DNA of 64,000 nucleotides from Ianthella basta (GCA_964019415.1 OZ025871.1:8431713-8495712), one strand, 5' to 3'. Shown: positions 39,969 through 52,465, counted from the first letter of the stretch. Notes: generated from the letters alone by a model not told the origin. Program-made: numbers and translations.

Positions 39969-42900
39969 GGCAAAACGGAAAACGCGCGAAAAAATGGCCG
40001 CCATCCCATGTGACTGATCTTGCAGATTATATCTCCTTTCTACGTCCTTACGATTCCTTTGATTTTCTTGATCGGGCCACCAAAGTCCCCTAATGCCAGT
40101 TTGTTGTCGCTGTAACGGCAAAGGCATCTGCAAGGACTGTCCATGCTCCCGATCAGGGAAACATTGTGTCGACTGCCTACCCTTGAGGAAGCAACGCTGC
40201 GTGAACACCCGCGACTTTGGGCAACAGGCCAACAGAGACAGTGTCGCGGCGGAGCCTGTTCCCCAAGCTCAGCAGGGACCCAGCGGGGATGTAGAGGGGG
40301 AAGAACGGGGTGGGACATGTGGCGATGGGGCAGGGAGCGCAGAGGCTGAAAAGTCGAATGAAGTCACAGGAGTGAGTGAGCCAACCTTGCCTCCCTTTGT
40401 TGCTGCATGTTCCCCTGATCCTGCCTATGTGTGGGGTAGCCTTGACGGGCCCACAATGCGCGAGACGGTCATTGCTAGCTACAACGAAGTCGTCCACTGG
40501 AAGAGAAACGTTTTCAAGATCCCCTCCGGGAAGGTCGGGAAGGCTTTTGTTAGTGAGATGGCTAAGCTATTTCAGGCCTTTGGTGAAGAGACCAGAATCG
40601 AGTCATTTGCGCTCACTGCTGCCGCAGTCCTGCCACATTTGCTACTCCAGAAACCACATAGGGGCTCGAAGACAAAGGACCACGTTCAATGCCTGGAACG
40701 GAGACTGCAGCTGTGGCTCAACAGAGAGGTGGAAAGTTTGATGTCGGAGGCTCGCACAATCCAGCAACGGCTTGGGCCATGGAAGCCATCAGACAGAGGC
40801 ATGGATGCTGCAAGGGCCTTTGCCAACTTAATGAAGAAGGGGAAGGTGAGAGATGCCCTACGAACCCTTTCAGAAGACTCCAAGGGCTCTCCTCTTCCCC
40901 TTGATCGTGTGTGCACGGCGGATGATGGTAGTGAGACTGTCAGAGACATACTTCACAAGAAGTTCCCGCCCAGAAGACCACTGGTAGAAGCCTCACTCCC
41001 AACGGAGTCATCACAACAGCGTATACATCCCATTATCTTCAAGAGCATCACCGGCTCACTGATACGCACAACAGCACTAGACATCAGTGGCTCGGCAGGC
41101 CCTTCAGGGCTTGATGCGCAGGGGTGGAGGCGAATGTGCACTTCCTTTCATGATGCCTCCCAACGCTTATGTGATGCAGTCGCTGCGGTTGCCCGCCACA
41201 TATGCTCCACCCTCGTCGACCCTAGCGCCCTCAGGGGTTTCACCTGCAGTAGACTCATAGCACTAGACAAGCAGCCTGGTGTCAGACCGATTGGTATAGG
41301 TGAAGTCTCAAGAAGGATAATTGGCAAGGCAGTGCTATCCGTCATCAAAGAGGACATCTTGAGGGCAGTGGGTATCAGGCAGCTATGTGTTGGCCAGCAG
41401 GCTGGCTGCGAGGCAGCCATTCATGCCCTAAGGAGCATCTTCGACCACCCCTCCACCGAGGCCATCTTGCTGGTCGACGCATCTAATGCATTTAACAACC
41501 TCAGCCGGAAAACAGCCCTCATCAACATCCAACACATGTGCCCCAGCCTTGCAACAATCCTGATCAACACCTACAGGCAAGACCCTGAATTCTACATCGA
41601 AGGTGAAGCCATCCTTTCCGCGGAAGGGACGACGCAGGGGGACCCACTCGCCATGGCAATGTTTGCCCTTGCCATGGTCCCCCTAATCAACAAGCTCAGG
41701 GGCCAAGCACAACAGATTTGGTACGCTGACGACGCGTCAGCTGGTGGCAAGATGAAAGAGCTCAGAGCCTGGTGGGACAAGATTACTGAGCTTGGGCCTG
41801 AGTATGGGTACTTTCCAAACCCTGCCAAGACCTGGCTGGTGGTGAAGGAGGATTACCTAGAGGCTGCCCAACACATATTCGGGGAATCTGGCATCCAGCT
41901 AACCACCCAGGGACGCCAGTATCTAGGGTCACCCATCGGTCCCAAGGAGTTCGTAGATCAGGCAGTGAGGGAGAAAGTAAACACCTGGGTGGCTGAAATC
42001 GGGAAACTGGCATCCATTGCAAGAACCCACCCTCACGCGGCATACGCCGCATACAGCCATGGGCTATGCCGTAGATGGAAGTTTATCTCGAGGACGACCC
42101 CCATTGACGAGGAACTGTTTGCACCACTGGAGGCAGCCATCCACAACCAACTCCTCCCATCCATCTCAGGCAAACAGGACATTAGTGACATTATGAGAAA
42201 GGTCCTAGCATTGCCGACCCGCCATGGGGGACTTGGTCTGGCCAATCCCCAGGAGGAAGCTGCTCTGGAGTACACTGCCTCATGCTCCCTGTCAAGACCA
42301 TTATGGGAACCCATTCTGCAGCAAGAGGGGAATGCCTCCCCCAACTGTGATGCTGAACAGAAACGAGCCAAGACAAGTATCTCCCAACAGAGGTCAACAC
42401 ACATAGCCGAAGTAGCAGCACAAGTGTTTGATGAAGCGTCTGCTGAACTGCGAAGGATGATTGAGCTTGCATCCGAGAAAGGGCATCTAGTTGGCTTGCC
42501 ACACTGCCAATAGAAGAACATGGGTTCCACTTGAGCAAGACTGCGTTCTGGGACGCAATCCACTTGAGGTATGGTTGGAAGCCTGAGCGAATGCCAGAAA
42601 AGTGCGTCTGTGGTGCACAGTACAACGTAGAGCATGCGTTGACATGCCCCTGCGGCGGTTTCACCTTTATCCGCCATAATGAGATCAGGGACTTGACAGC
42701 AAGCCTGCTCTCAGAGGTATGCCATGGGGTACGGACTGAGCCAGATCTGCAGCCACTCACAGGTGAGACCCTCTCACATCAAACTGCCAATCGCCAAGAC
42801 AATGCCTGACTGGACATCCAGGCCCAGGGTTTCTGGGGGGAGAGACGACAGGATGCCTTCTTTGACGTCAGGGTGTTCAACCCGCATGCATCCAGCAACC

Positions 42901-43426
42901 GTCACTCCACCCCAGGTGCCTGTTATCGCAGACATGAGAGAGAGAAGAGTAGGTTCTATGAAGAGAGAATCCGCGAGGTGGAGCATGGCTCCTTTACACC
43001 ACTGGTGTTCTCAGCCACCGGAGGCATGGGGGCTGCAGCTGAGACCTTTTACAAACGCCTCGCGTCATTGATAAATGAGAAGAAGGACCAGAGATACGCA
43101 GTCACGATGGGCTGGATTCGATGCGCCATCAGCTTCTCCCTGATCCGTTCAGCGGTGATGTGTGTGAGGGGCTCGAGATCCAGCTACCACCACCCAATCA
43201 GCCCTGCCAGCTCGCCTGTCGATCTTGTAGCTAGGGAGGGCAGGGTACCAAGGTGGTAGCTAATCAGAACTAACTGAGACAGTCGTAATGTATTGTATTG
43301 CCTGTGATTCACTCTATAGTAATGCTCAGTTCCAGTGTACTACTTATTATTATTGTTCTTGTATTATCTCTTCCCTTTTTCTTTTTCTTCTTGTCTATTT
43401 ATGATATAATTTATTTATATTAGGCA
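39969..43426 (+). mobile_element. CXC-RT-endonuclease retrotransposon E4, in the 38-bp array
   Basis: The left junction follows TTTTACGTTGTC and the right junction precedes the same twelve bases, so the element duplicated part of a repeat unit. Layout as in E1: short leader, one ORF, A/T-rich tail. Two lesions in the ORF make it inactive. Confidence 0.88.
40093..43259 (+). pseudogene. E4 polyprotein with one frameshift and one nonsense change
   Basis: The ATG precedes CCRCNGKGICKDCPC and CVDCLPLRKQRC. RT motifs are PIGIGEVSRRIIGKAVL, VDASNAFNNLSR, GTTQGDPLAMAMF and YADDASAG. The frame is lost near 42480 at a G run. It continues with CVCGAQYNVEHALTC and RHNEIRDL, meets a TGA at about 42807 where E1 and E2 have an Arg before LDV, and goes on to FFDVRVFNPHASSNRH and the conserved tail ending near 43259. 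A CGA-to-TGA change is the likely origin of the stop. Both lesions lie C-terminal to the RT. Confidence 0.87.
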
Positions 43427-43854
43427 TTTTACGTTGTCTTCATCCTGTATTATACGTGATACGATTTTACGTTGTCTTCATCCTGTATTATACGTGATGC
43501 GATTTTACGTTGTCTTCATCCTGTATTATACGTGATACGATTTTACGTTGTCTTCATCCTGTATTATACGTGATACGATTTTACGTTGTCTTCATCCTGT
43601 ATTATACGTGATACGATTTTACGTTGTCTTCATCGTGTATTATACGTGATACGATTTTACGTTGTCTTCATCCTGTATTATACGTGATAAGATTTTACGT
43701 TGTCTTCATCCTGTATTATACGTGATACAATTTTACGTTGTCTTCATCCTGTATTATACGTGATAAGATTTTACGTTGTCTTCATCCTGTATTATACGTG
43801 ATAAGATTTTACGTTGTCTTCATCCTGTATTATACGTGATAAGATTTTACGTTG
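43427..43854 (+). repeat. 38-bp tandem array C, about 11 units
   Basis: The same unit as arrays A and B, with more GATAAGATTTT variants toward its right end. The last unit runs into GTTGCGAGCTGCACCA, a sequence that also borders the inverted copies at 47327-47482. It therefore looks like the left arm of the element described next. Confidence 0.95.
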
Positions 43855-44310
43855 CGAGCTGCACCACCACTTGCTAGGATCTGACACTTGCGCGCGATAG
43901 CTTAGACTACATTACGTCAATATAAAATGGCGGGTCGGCCAGCCGAAAACCCCTTTTACCAGCCTCAATCCGTACAGGTATGCGACTGAAGTAATGTATT
44001 GACTAGCTATTCACACTGGTACATTATAATTAGCTTCACTACATACTATTATCTTCCCATTATCATTATCATTGTCATCTTTAGCTATCGTGGTCTTCAA
44101 TGCATGCATTAGGAATCTAAATGAAGTAGTAGACAAAGCATCAAACTTACAGTACTTGTCTATTATAACAATAGTGCTGGAAAAGCTATATGATGTAGAG
44201 ACTACTTGTATGTATAGTTTAAATCACAATACAGCTATATTTATGTTACTAGCTAATTAGCTAGTACCTGTAGCTAGCTATCCCTAGCTAATTCACCTTG
44301 TGTGTTAGTG

Positions 44311-46500
44311 TCACTCAAAGTCATCATCATCGTGATCATGGTCATCATCCACTATCTTTACATCAGGATCAGGTAAGCTGAAATCAGTTGTTTCTCCATC
44401 ACTTGCAAAGTAAACTGTCCATTTGGCAGTTTTTTCATCAAATGCTGTGATCCTTCCTCTGTACCACACCCCATCACTGTATTTAACATCAACTTCCTTA
44501 GAAAGGAAGTAGGTGTCCTTAGCAGCAAAGTGCTGCTACTTGTCTGGGGGACCATGCTGGCATTCTGAATCCTTTGGGTAGGACCGTTTCCGTTGCTCCC
44601 TTCACACTTTGGCAGATTTCAATCTTGCTTCAGGACCAGTCCTATTGTAAGTCAGGTCTCCACTGCGAATGGCAGCCATGTATTGATATGCACAAGACTT
44701 GTCACTTTTGTACAATGCAATCTGCAAAGATCTAAGTGATGCAGTATTTGTCATTTTGGAGTCCCTATTCTTTCTTTCGACTGCATTTGTGTCCTTAGAA
44801 CAATCTCTCCAATCATCATCATTTAGTAGGGAGAATTCTTTACATAGCATTTGAATGTAGTTTAACCCTGGTTGAACGTAGTTAACAGCGTAACTTGGGT
44901 CCTTCGCCAGTATATACGTCATGGCTAGGTGCGTTGTGCACGTGAGGCACGTCAGACTATGTCGCAGGGCTCTGTGCATGCGCAGCACTTGCCTCGTGCT
45001 CCCTCGGCGCATTGACAGGATTTTTTTGTCATTGTCCATAACAGTAGTAGCAGTATTTCTACCCATCACGCACTCCATTTTCACTTCTTTCTCATCTTCT
45101 CATTCAAGGGTGTTTTTTTATTCACTTGCTCTCACTCTTCACCCCATCTCAGTCATCCATGACCCAGCTCACATGCCTTACCTTATGATTTCCTCCGCTT
45201 TCTCACAAAGTGTGAAAGGGTGGTGGGTATCCCCCAGGTGTGGCCTCTAAGTTATATTAATCACTATGTGGCGCCAGCACAGGGGTCAAAGGTCAAAGGT
45301 CAAAGGCCACATCAGGAGTACCACGCCTTTAACACCAAGCAGGGTTCCAATATGGTACCATGCTGCTTCTAGTTACGGGGCTAGGTAGACAATTGGATAG
45401 GTAGCTGGCCGGAGAACCCTAGCTCACAATGCACTAGTGCAGCTAAGGGGTCCCCTAGATTTGAACTGGAGAGGTAGACGTTAAAGGTGATACTGCCTGG
45501 TCCACCATTCTACCCATGCCTTTGCCTTTCCCCAGTGACTGTTGTTAAATGGATGCAATCCATGGAGGTGAAGGGACTCCACTGGCTTTGGAAAATGGAG
45601 GAGGACTGTTGACTTTGATTGACCACAAGGTATGCGTGAGGCTACTGTATTGAATGCTCTCTTCTCCTCAGCTGTCCTGCACACCTTGTCTGCAACCCTC
45701 TGATAGGATCTGGCCCAGTGTACTTGGCACCCTCTTATATATAGACCATTTGCCATAATGGCACCTACTGCTTTTCGCAGTCCACTCGCTTCAGCATCAC
45801 TCCAATCTATCACTATACCCCTCAATGTTGTTCCTACTTCAAAAGTGCTGCAGTCTGTTCTGGTTATGTCAAATATCTTTCTAAAACCAATACCGTACCC
45901 ATCAGCATCATCTTTTGACAAGAGGCAACGTCCCATTATGGTCCATCTAATTGCTTCTTCATCGAAAGCTGTAACATTGAACAGGTATTTGTACTCAGCA
46001 TGCCCTAAGTATGTAATGTCACATTCTATGAAGGTAGCTTTAGATAGTTGTTGTGACTTAAAAGGTGACTGTAATAAAGCGAACTTTATCCCTTTGGAAA
46101 TCCCAGCTTCCCTCATATATGGCCAACCCAGCTGAGCGTACTCCTTTGCAGTGTGTGGACTTCAGGAGTGGCCGTTGTCATTAGCATCAATACTATCAGC
46201 TACTGTCTCAAACTCAAAAATTGATTGTAATACTTGGTTCTCTGTACTTCTTGCCTTTTTCATCTCCAGTCTCACTCGGCCTACATGTGCTGCTGCCAAA
46301 TCATTCTGCAGAGGCTGGAACTAACCCAAGACCTGACCCTTGCTGGACTTGAGCTGCTGTGAGTGTTTCGTCCATCAAAGCAGCTGTCTGTATTTTATCT
46401 TTAATGTAACTGCTTATTTTAGTAGCTGATTTTCTTCTCTTTCTCTGTACGCACGCAGTACACTGAAGATGCTTTGTCCATGGTGTCGTTCTTTTCCTGC
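44311..46500 (-). CDS. MULE-like transposase gene, several exons, Tudor-like C-terminus
   Basis: Exon limits are approximate. N-terminal pieces lie at 46150-46500 (basic region with KHLQCTACVQRKRRK). The core at 45481-46160 has FIECDITYLG, FNVTAFDEEAIRWTIMGRCL, IVIDWSDAEASGLRKAV and GCQVHWARS, which fits the D ... D ... C-x2-H layout of MULE transposases. 44602-45084 has DTNAVERKNRDSK, like the TN-x-VE motif after the MULE core. The last exon (44311-44534) encodes YSDGVWYRGRITAFDEKTA and VYFASDGETTDFSL, a Tudor-like fold, then an acidic tail. At least one frame break occurs near 46320. It may be a transposase or its domesticated or dying derivative. Confidence 0.62.
45283..45309 (+). promoter_or_regulatory. 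Four AGGTCA-like half-sites spaced by one base
   Basis: GGGTCA, AGGTCA, AGGTCA and AGGCCA follow each other with a single A between them. This is a DR1 array, the spacing used by RXR/HNF4-type nuclear receptors. It lies in a non-coding part of the MULE-like region. It may equally be a short 7-bp tandem repeat; no function is shown. Confidence 0.3.
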
Positions 46501-47326
46501 AAGTTAGATTGCAGAATCTTCATCAATAATTGTAGCATTATTAAATTTTCTGATCATTGTAGATCTATTTGAACTGTGCAGGTGTTGTGTAATAATTGAT
46601 GTTACATTAATATTGATTATATAATTGTATGCAACTGTGTTTTGATTTTGAATGAATCTACATGCATACCTATTGCTTCGCAGTCTCCTTCTGATCTGTT
46701 GTCTTCTGTGCTGTCTGTTGAACATTGCAATGTTAGTGTCCCTCATCACACAGGATCTATCATGAATGTAGCTGTGCTGGAAATAATAGCTCTTAGTCAC
46801 TTTGGTATAGCTCCACTGGTGCTCAGCAAGAGCCTGATGCAGTTGATGGAAACGCCTGCAATCTGCTTTCTGGTGTGAAGCATTCGACTGATATTCACGG
46901 AGTAGCCTGATAAGTTAGGCAAGAACTGCAAAAGAAGCGACAATCACCAGCACTTTCCAACGATACATGATTCGCGGTCTGAGATTCGAATGCCGCCAGC
47001 GCCAATTGCAAATCGAAGTCAGGTGCACTAATCCACGGCCAGTACGTCAAAATTTGTGTATTCTGCATTAAATGACTAATCACTTCCTTCAGTTGCTATT
47101 GGCTAGAAGAGTAAGGGCTAAAAACAAATAACAGGGCGTAGCTAACCACAGCATCCATTTTGTAGCCTTAACAGCTGATTTCGCCATTGCGTAACATATA
47201 TACTCATGTATATAATATTATATGCGTTGGGTTATTTCTGGTCGCCATTTTGATAGTTGCAATATAGGCCAAAATGGTGGGTGGCCGATGGCGCTAGCTA
47301 TAGCGCTGATCTGGCAAGACATGAGG
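46501..47326. other. No gene recognised; 5' flank of the MULE-like gene
   Basis: A/T-rich sequence without domain-bearing frames. It separates the transposase N-terminus from the right inverted end and may hold its promoter. Confidence 0.4.
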
Positions 47327-47482
47327 CTCGCAAGGTAAAATATTAGGACATACATACATCTGGTGCTCGCAACGTAAAATCTTAGCACGTATATACACCT
47401 GGTGCAGCTCACAACGTAAAAGCTTATCACGTATAGTACAGGATACAGACAACGTAAAATTGTTTCACGTATAATACAGGAT
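47327..47482 (-). repeat. Inverted, degenerate 38-bp units (about four)
   Basis: Read on the minus strand, blocks of TATCCTGTATTATACGTG, TTTTACGTTG and TTGCGAGC recur with spacing near 38-50 bp. They are the inverse of arrays A-C and more diverged than any unit in those arrays. Confidence 0.8.
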
Positions 47483-47564
47483 ATATGTACTCATATTTTG
47501 CAAACATATGAGCGACCGCCCAATCTTGGGATGCTCACTCCTCCCATCGAAGCTGCCATCTCGC

Positions 47565-48065
47565 TGCTACAGAACTTTTTGGGTCGGTTGTCCCAACCGG
47601 ATGGTTGCAATCGGTTATAGGTTATCAATTATCAAACTGGTGACATCATTTTTGCGTTACTTTTAGTATACCCAATTCTATTTGCAGACGGTGTACAGGC
47701 AATTCAGGGTATGTGGCGAAGGCAGGCGACCTGAATCACCGACTGATCGTGACTTAACAGTTTTCTCAGTGGCGTGGAACGCAGGTTACAGAAAACCGTT
47801 GCACGCGATTGGTACGAGTCTGTTTAACCCCCGCACTGTCTGTTCACTTATCGTGAAGGCGTTTTCCTCTTGGTACAGAAACTTCCCCACCATTCTTAGC
47901 CTTAAATCGTCTGAATACACTTTATTCCAGTCTTCCTCGTTCCAAACGCTACTGCTTCAGCTAGACTTGTAGCCACCATAATGACGTCACCAGGTTGATA
48001 ATTGATAACCGATAACCGATTGCATATATCCGGTCGGGACAACCAACCCAAAAAGTACTGTAGCA
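47565..48065. mobile_element. Fold-back MITE, 501 bp, about 85-bp arms
   Basis: The left arm starts TGCTACAGAACTTTTTGGGT. The right arm is its inverse with few changes (GCAATCGGTTAT, GGTTATCAATTATCAA and TGGTGAC blocks shared). The centre (about 47690-47960) is unrelated unique DNA with a weak plus-strand frame, possibly captured host sequence. Confidence 0.8.
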
Positions 48066-48152
48066 TAGATCTATGCAGCTATGTAGGTGTGAACGCCAGA
48101 GGTGTGAATGTTATCATAGACAAATGAGGGAACGGGACTGGCAACATGGACC

Positions 48153-48876
48153 GGATGTTCGTATAAATTCCCTATCTCCAATATTGTAGTAGGTTTGTAT
48201 AGCTTCCGTTTCCAAGCAAAGGTGTTAATGGAGGAATTTCTCTATGGTTATGCCTACAAATCGCCGTATATTGTCAGCCTCTTCCGTCGCACACGCTGCA
48301 TACCTAGCGTATACCATGCAACTACGAATGCGCTATGGCAATGTGAAACTCGCACCTTCGTGTGACATTCGTACATCGAGATTGTTTGCTCCCAAGTGGG
48401 AGCGTAGCAGACGATTGAAATTGGGAGCGAAGGATTTCTGCCTGCACATGGTCTTAGATGAGTCCAATGGTATAGTTGTGAAGTTCTATCTATGGTGCAT
48501 TGCTTAGGCTGTGATTTAAGTCCATTCTTGCAGTTTTGCCACATAAACTTTGATATTTGTCCCTTCACAAATCTTCTCCCATACTGCAAGAGAAGGCCCC
48601 AGAAAAGCTACAGGCTATGTGTTGCAATAGCAATCCCTTTCTTTCTTTGTCTATGATGTGATTGAGTGCAAAACAGACCACTGGCATGCAGATTTGAGCT
48701 ATAGGATTAGTTATATACAGATAAATAGCAGTTAGCTGTCATTTAACTTTAGCATAGTTTGATATATCATAGACACACCAATGTCTATGGTTATATTAGT
48801 TTGTAGCTTATTTTGAATTTTCAATACTGTATGTCTATCCCTGCATGCAGACAGAAATGCCTCAATATAAGCCCCA
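48153..48876. other. 5' region of the P-like element
   Basis: Non-coding or first-exon region of the transposon. A plus-strand frame at 48244-48507 has no recognisable THAP zinc finger, the usual N-terminus of this family. An acceptor-like ATGCAG precedes the first supported exon. Confidence 0.4.
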
Positions 48877-51800
48877 ATGGAGCAGAAGAAAAAAGGTAGG
48901 CACAGGAGTGCTGCCAAGGTGCAGAATGTCCAAACAGGAGCCAAAGTTAGTGCAGAAGTAGCAGAGAATATGGTGTGCCAGTCTCTAGCCACAGAAGAGG
49001 ATGTGGGTTGCCGGTCTGCAGAAGAGGATTTGGAGAGCCGGTCTGCAGAAGAGGATTTGGAGAGCCGGTCTGCAGAAGAGGATTTGGGGTGCCAGTCCAC
49101 TACAGATGTAGTGAACTTGGGGTGCCAGCTATCTACGGCTGAGGAAGTTGCTGATCCAGTTACACTATTTAGTACCTCATTGTCAAAGGATGTTTATCCT
49201 GCAGGTAAGTACTTCCATAATAGTTAAATGAACTCGGATGTGTGTTGCAATTTACTCCCATTGTATACGCTGGTGTTTTATGTTTAATACATACATCACT
49301 CAAACATGACGTGCTTGCTTGTACTCATTTTGTATAGGTTGTTCTGGCCCAATGACACCAATGAAGCATCTTAATCCAGCCTCATTTGCTGTTGGTGCAA
49401 ATTTATCTTTGTCGTCAATTGCCACTTCTTCAGATGACCATCTAGAGCTCCCTTCCACACTTCCTGCTTGGAAGATGCACACTGACAACTCGATCGAGTG
49501 TCACGATTTACCGGATTCTGACCAAAGGTATCCCAGAGGGATACCCTACCATCTATATTACCCATGTCGTCTCATTTGCTAGTGGTCACTGGCAGCTTTG
49601 GATCCATGGCAAGCCACTCTCAATGACATCACAGTTGCTGGCACCACCAACACCACTCCTGGAGTTTCCAGCTGCATGTACAACTGCAAGCGTTGCAGAG
49701 CTGTTACACAGCATTGAGAAGCTCCATGTGTGTCAAGGGGCAGGCAGTCTACCAGTGGATGCACTGAAAGTGCAAAATGCCTTTGTTGACAATGTGCCAA
49801 CGCCAGTTAAAGAAGCTGCTGACATGCAAATGCAGACCTTGCGGGATGATCAGTGTGCACTGCTTGTGCCAACCAACATGACTCGCTGCCAGAATTGCAA
49901 ACAGTTGAAAGAAAGGCAGCGGCAGAAGGTACTTCGGAAGAGTCGCCGGGACGAGACCAGTAGTAACTCATGCTTCACACCCAACACATATCTGTCATCA
50001 CCACAGAAGCTACAAAAATTGGCAAACATGGCTGTCCTTCAGAGCGAGAATAGGAAGAAGATCAATGCCCTTAAGTCAAGAATTGAAGCAATGTACAAGA
50101 AGGATGGCATATTGGTAGATCAAGAGTTGCACCAGGATCTACTATCCATTGCAGGTGAATCTAGGCAAGCCCTACCCATAGGGTCCGCAAACTCTTTTGG
50201 GATCAGCAGCTCAAAGCTTTGCAGAACAAAGACCACCGGCAATGGAGATGGCACCCACTCATCATCAAGTGGTGCCTCAATCTCAAGATGATGCCCAACT
50301 CCGCTTATCATGCCATGAGAACATCTGGGATGCTCGTTCTGCCTTCTGAACGAACTCTACGTGACTATGCCAATGCAATCAAAGGAGGAGAGGGCTTCAG
50401 TATTGATGTGATAAAGCAGCTGATTGATGAAGCAAGGAAAGGGCAGAATGTGATTCCCTATCATCGGTGGTGAGTGCATGTAGGAGATAATATGCATATG
50501 CAGTTGTGTGTTAGCATAAGTATATGCATGCATGTATTCATGTACAAGTTAAGTTCGATAAATTCATTACACAGCTTGCAATTACAACTTTGTGCATACA
50601 TGTTAGGTTCATTGGCATTGTCTTCAATGAGATCTACATCAGGGAGAACCTTGTGTATGATAAGTATTCATCCAAGGTTATTGGCTTTGTCAACCTGGGA
50701 GATGTGGACCAATTAACAGCTTTCTGCCCTTGAAGTGGACAGCTCACTGTCTCCTCCTACCATCGCCACACGAATGCTAACCTTGATGATTAGGGGCATT
50801 TTCTCAGAAATTCACTTTCCACTTGCCAACTTTCCAACGGCGGGGACCAGGGCATGCATTCTGCACGACATCATGTGGGAAGCAACAGAGCACTTGGAAC
50901 GCAGTGATTTCATTGTTTGTTTCCAGACTGGAGATGGAGGCAGTCCCCACCGAAGGTTAGTATTGGGCAGTTAACCCCAATGAAGGATTGTTAACATACC
51001 TTGTATATACAGTATGCAGCACTGCAAGTATACATGTAGTCCGGCTATATCACTATATCGCATGCAGGTTCTACAAACTTCATGGTCATTTTCACAAGGC
51101 AACCAATCCCTACAGTCTGGACGAGAGATGGCTGTACTTCTTTTCGGATTCCCTCACCTAGTGAAGACAGCAAGGAACAATTTGTCTCACTCAGGCTATG
51201 GCCGTACACGACTGCTTTGGGTAAGTATGTGTGCATTGCATAATATTACATGTATGCATACATATAATAGTAGCTGTATTATGTAAATGGTAATGCCTAT
51301 GATGCACAGAACAAGGGGTTCACTCTGGAGTGGAAGCATGTGGAGAACTTGTACGAGGCCACCCTATCTTGTGCTGCTAGAAGTGGTGGTCTAAAGCTTG
51401 CTCATAAACTGACACGGGAACACATCTTCCTTACTCCGCGGTCTCGGATGAGAGTGGACTTGGCAGCTCAGGTGTGCTGTGCATAATTATTGTACTGATA
51501 TATCTATAGACAGGAATAATGTGTGACATGTCCTTATAGCTTGTTAAAACTGCACTGTAGGTGTTGAGCAGAAGCGCATGTGAAGCCATGAAGCTGTATG
51601 GCATCTCTGGGTCCTCAGCCACGCAGACTTTTATGTTGTTCATGGACCGATTTTTTGACATGCTTAATGTACGAAGTAAAGGGGAGACTGTTCACACCAG
51701 GAAGGCAGATTTGAAGCCATACACAAGTGCTGATGATGAAAGACTACAGGTATGATACTACTTAAAGTTGATAGTGCATGCATATAATGTATACAATCAC

Positions 51801-52383
51801 AATATGTATACATGTGCCTCTCTCATGTAATTACCTTGCAGTGGATAGAGGATGCATTCCTCAGTTATTTCAGTGACTGGGAGACAGGAATGCAGAGCAG
51901 ACCAGGCTTCAGTGCAGCTCAGAAGGCGCTCATGCTCTTGTCAAGAGAAACCAGAGAAGGCCTTCGGATGACAGGTATGTATAATTATGTACTGCATTCT
52001 TACTTACAATTAATGTAGTTAATTGAAAGTGCTCTTCATGTTCATCCCATACATGCAGTGCAATCATTTGTAGCTATTGTGAAGGAGCTACTGAGTGATC
52101 CTGCCCTTCAGCGTCAGCAGTGCTACATACTGAGCGGCAAGTTAAATCAAGATCCACTGGAAAACTTCTTTGGAGAATTAGACAAAGTGGAGGCTGGAGT
52201 GGAAATCCCAGTGCCCAGATGGTGGAGCAGGCAACTGACACAATCCGTCTACAGACTTCATCTGTGATGAGCGAAGTTAGAGGAGCCCCTGCTGTGAAAA
52301 GGCAAATTTTGAATACTGCTGAAAAAATTGATGACACGCTACTGCCCAAGCGTAGCAGAAACCCAGGAAGCAGTCATTCGTAA
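48877..52383 (+). pseudogene. P-element/THAP9-like transposase, spliced and decayed
   Basis: Supported pieces in order: 48877-49203 with three copies of a 27-bp repeat (AEEDLESRS); 49337-50170 with a basic coiled-coil part; 50190-50471 with LKALQNKDHRQWRWHPLIIK and LPSERTLRDY; 50605-50950 with FNEIYIRENLVYDKYSSKVI and GFVNLGD; 51066-51220 with PHLVKTARN; then 51310-51470, 51560-51750, 51840-51975; and 52058-52383 with KLNQDPLENFFG and GGWSGNPSAQMV. These are hallmark blocks of P-type transposases. Real GT-AG introns separate several of them. At least four one-base frame breaks occur (near 50180, 50725, 51160 and 52175), so this copy cannot make the protein. Confidence 0.85.
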
Positions 52384-52465
52384 CTCATATTTAACTCTTA
52401 CTTTTATATCATTCAACACTGACATATACATGCATGATTAGCTTGTTAGTGTAGTATATGTTACT

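Larger units (their letters stand above)
43427..47482 (-). mobile_element. MULE-like DNA transposon with tandem-repeat inverted ends
   Basis: A minus-strand transposase gene (44311-46500) lies between array C and about four degenerate copies of the same 38-bp unit in the opposite orientation (47327-47482). Both inner edges share TTGCGAG(C). Terminal inverted repeats made of tandem units are known in some MULE and Foldback elements. The outer left end could be array C or, if the retroelements inserted later, array A at 31643. No target duplication was found, so the outer limits stay uncertain. Confidence 0.6.

Noticed and set aside
50144-50190. A 27-base intron (GTGAAT ... CATAG) in the P-like transposase
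   Set aside because: Too short for a spliceosomal intron, and removing 27 bases would not restore the frame. A one-base indel is simpler.
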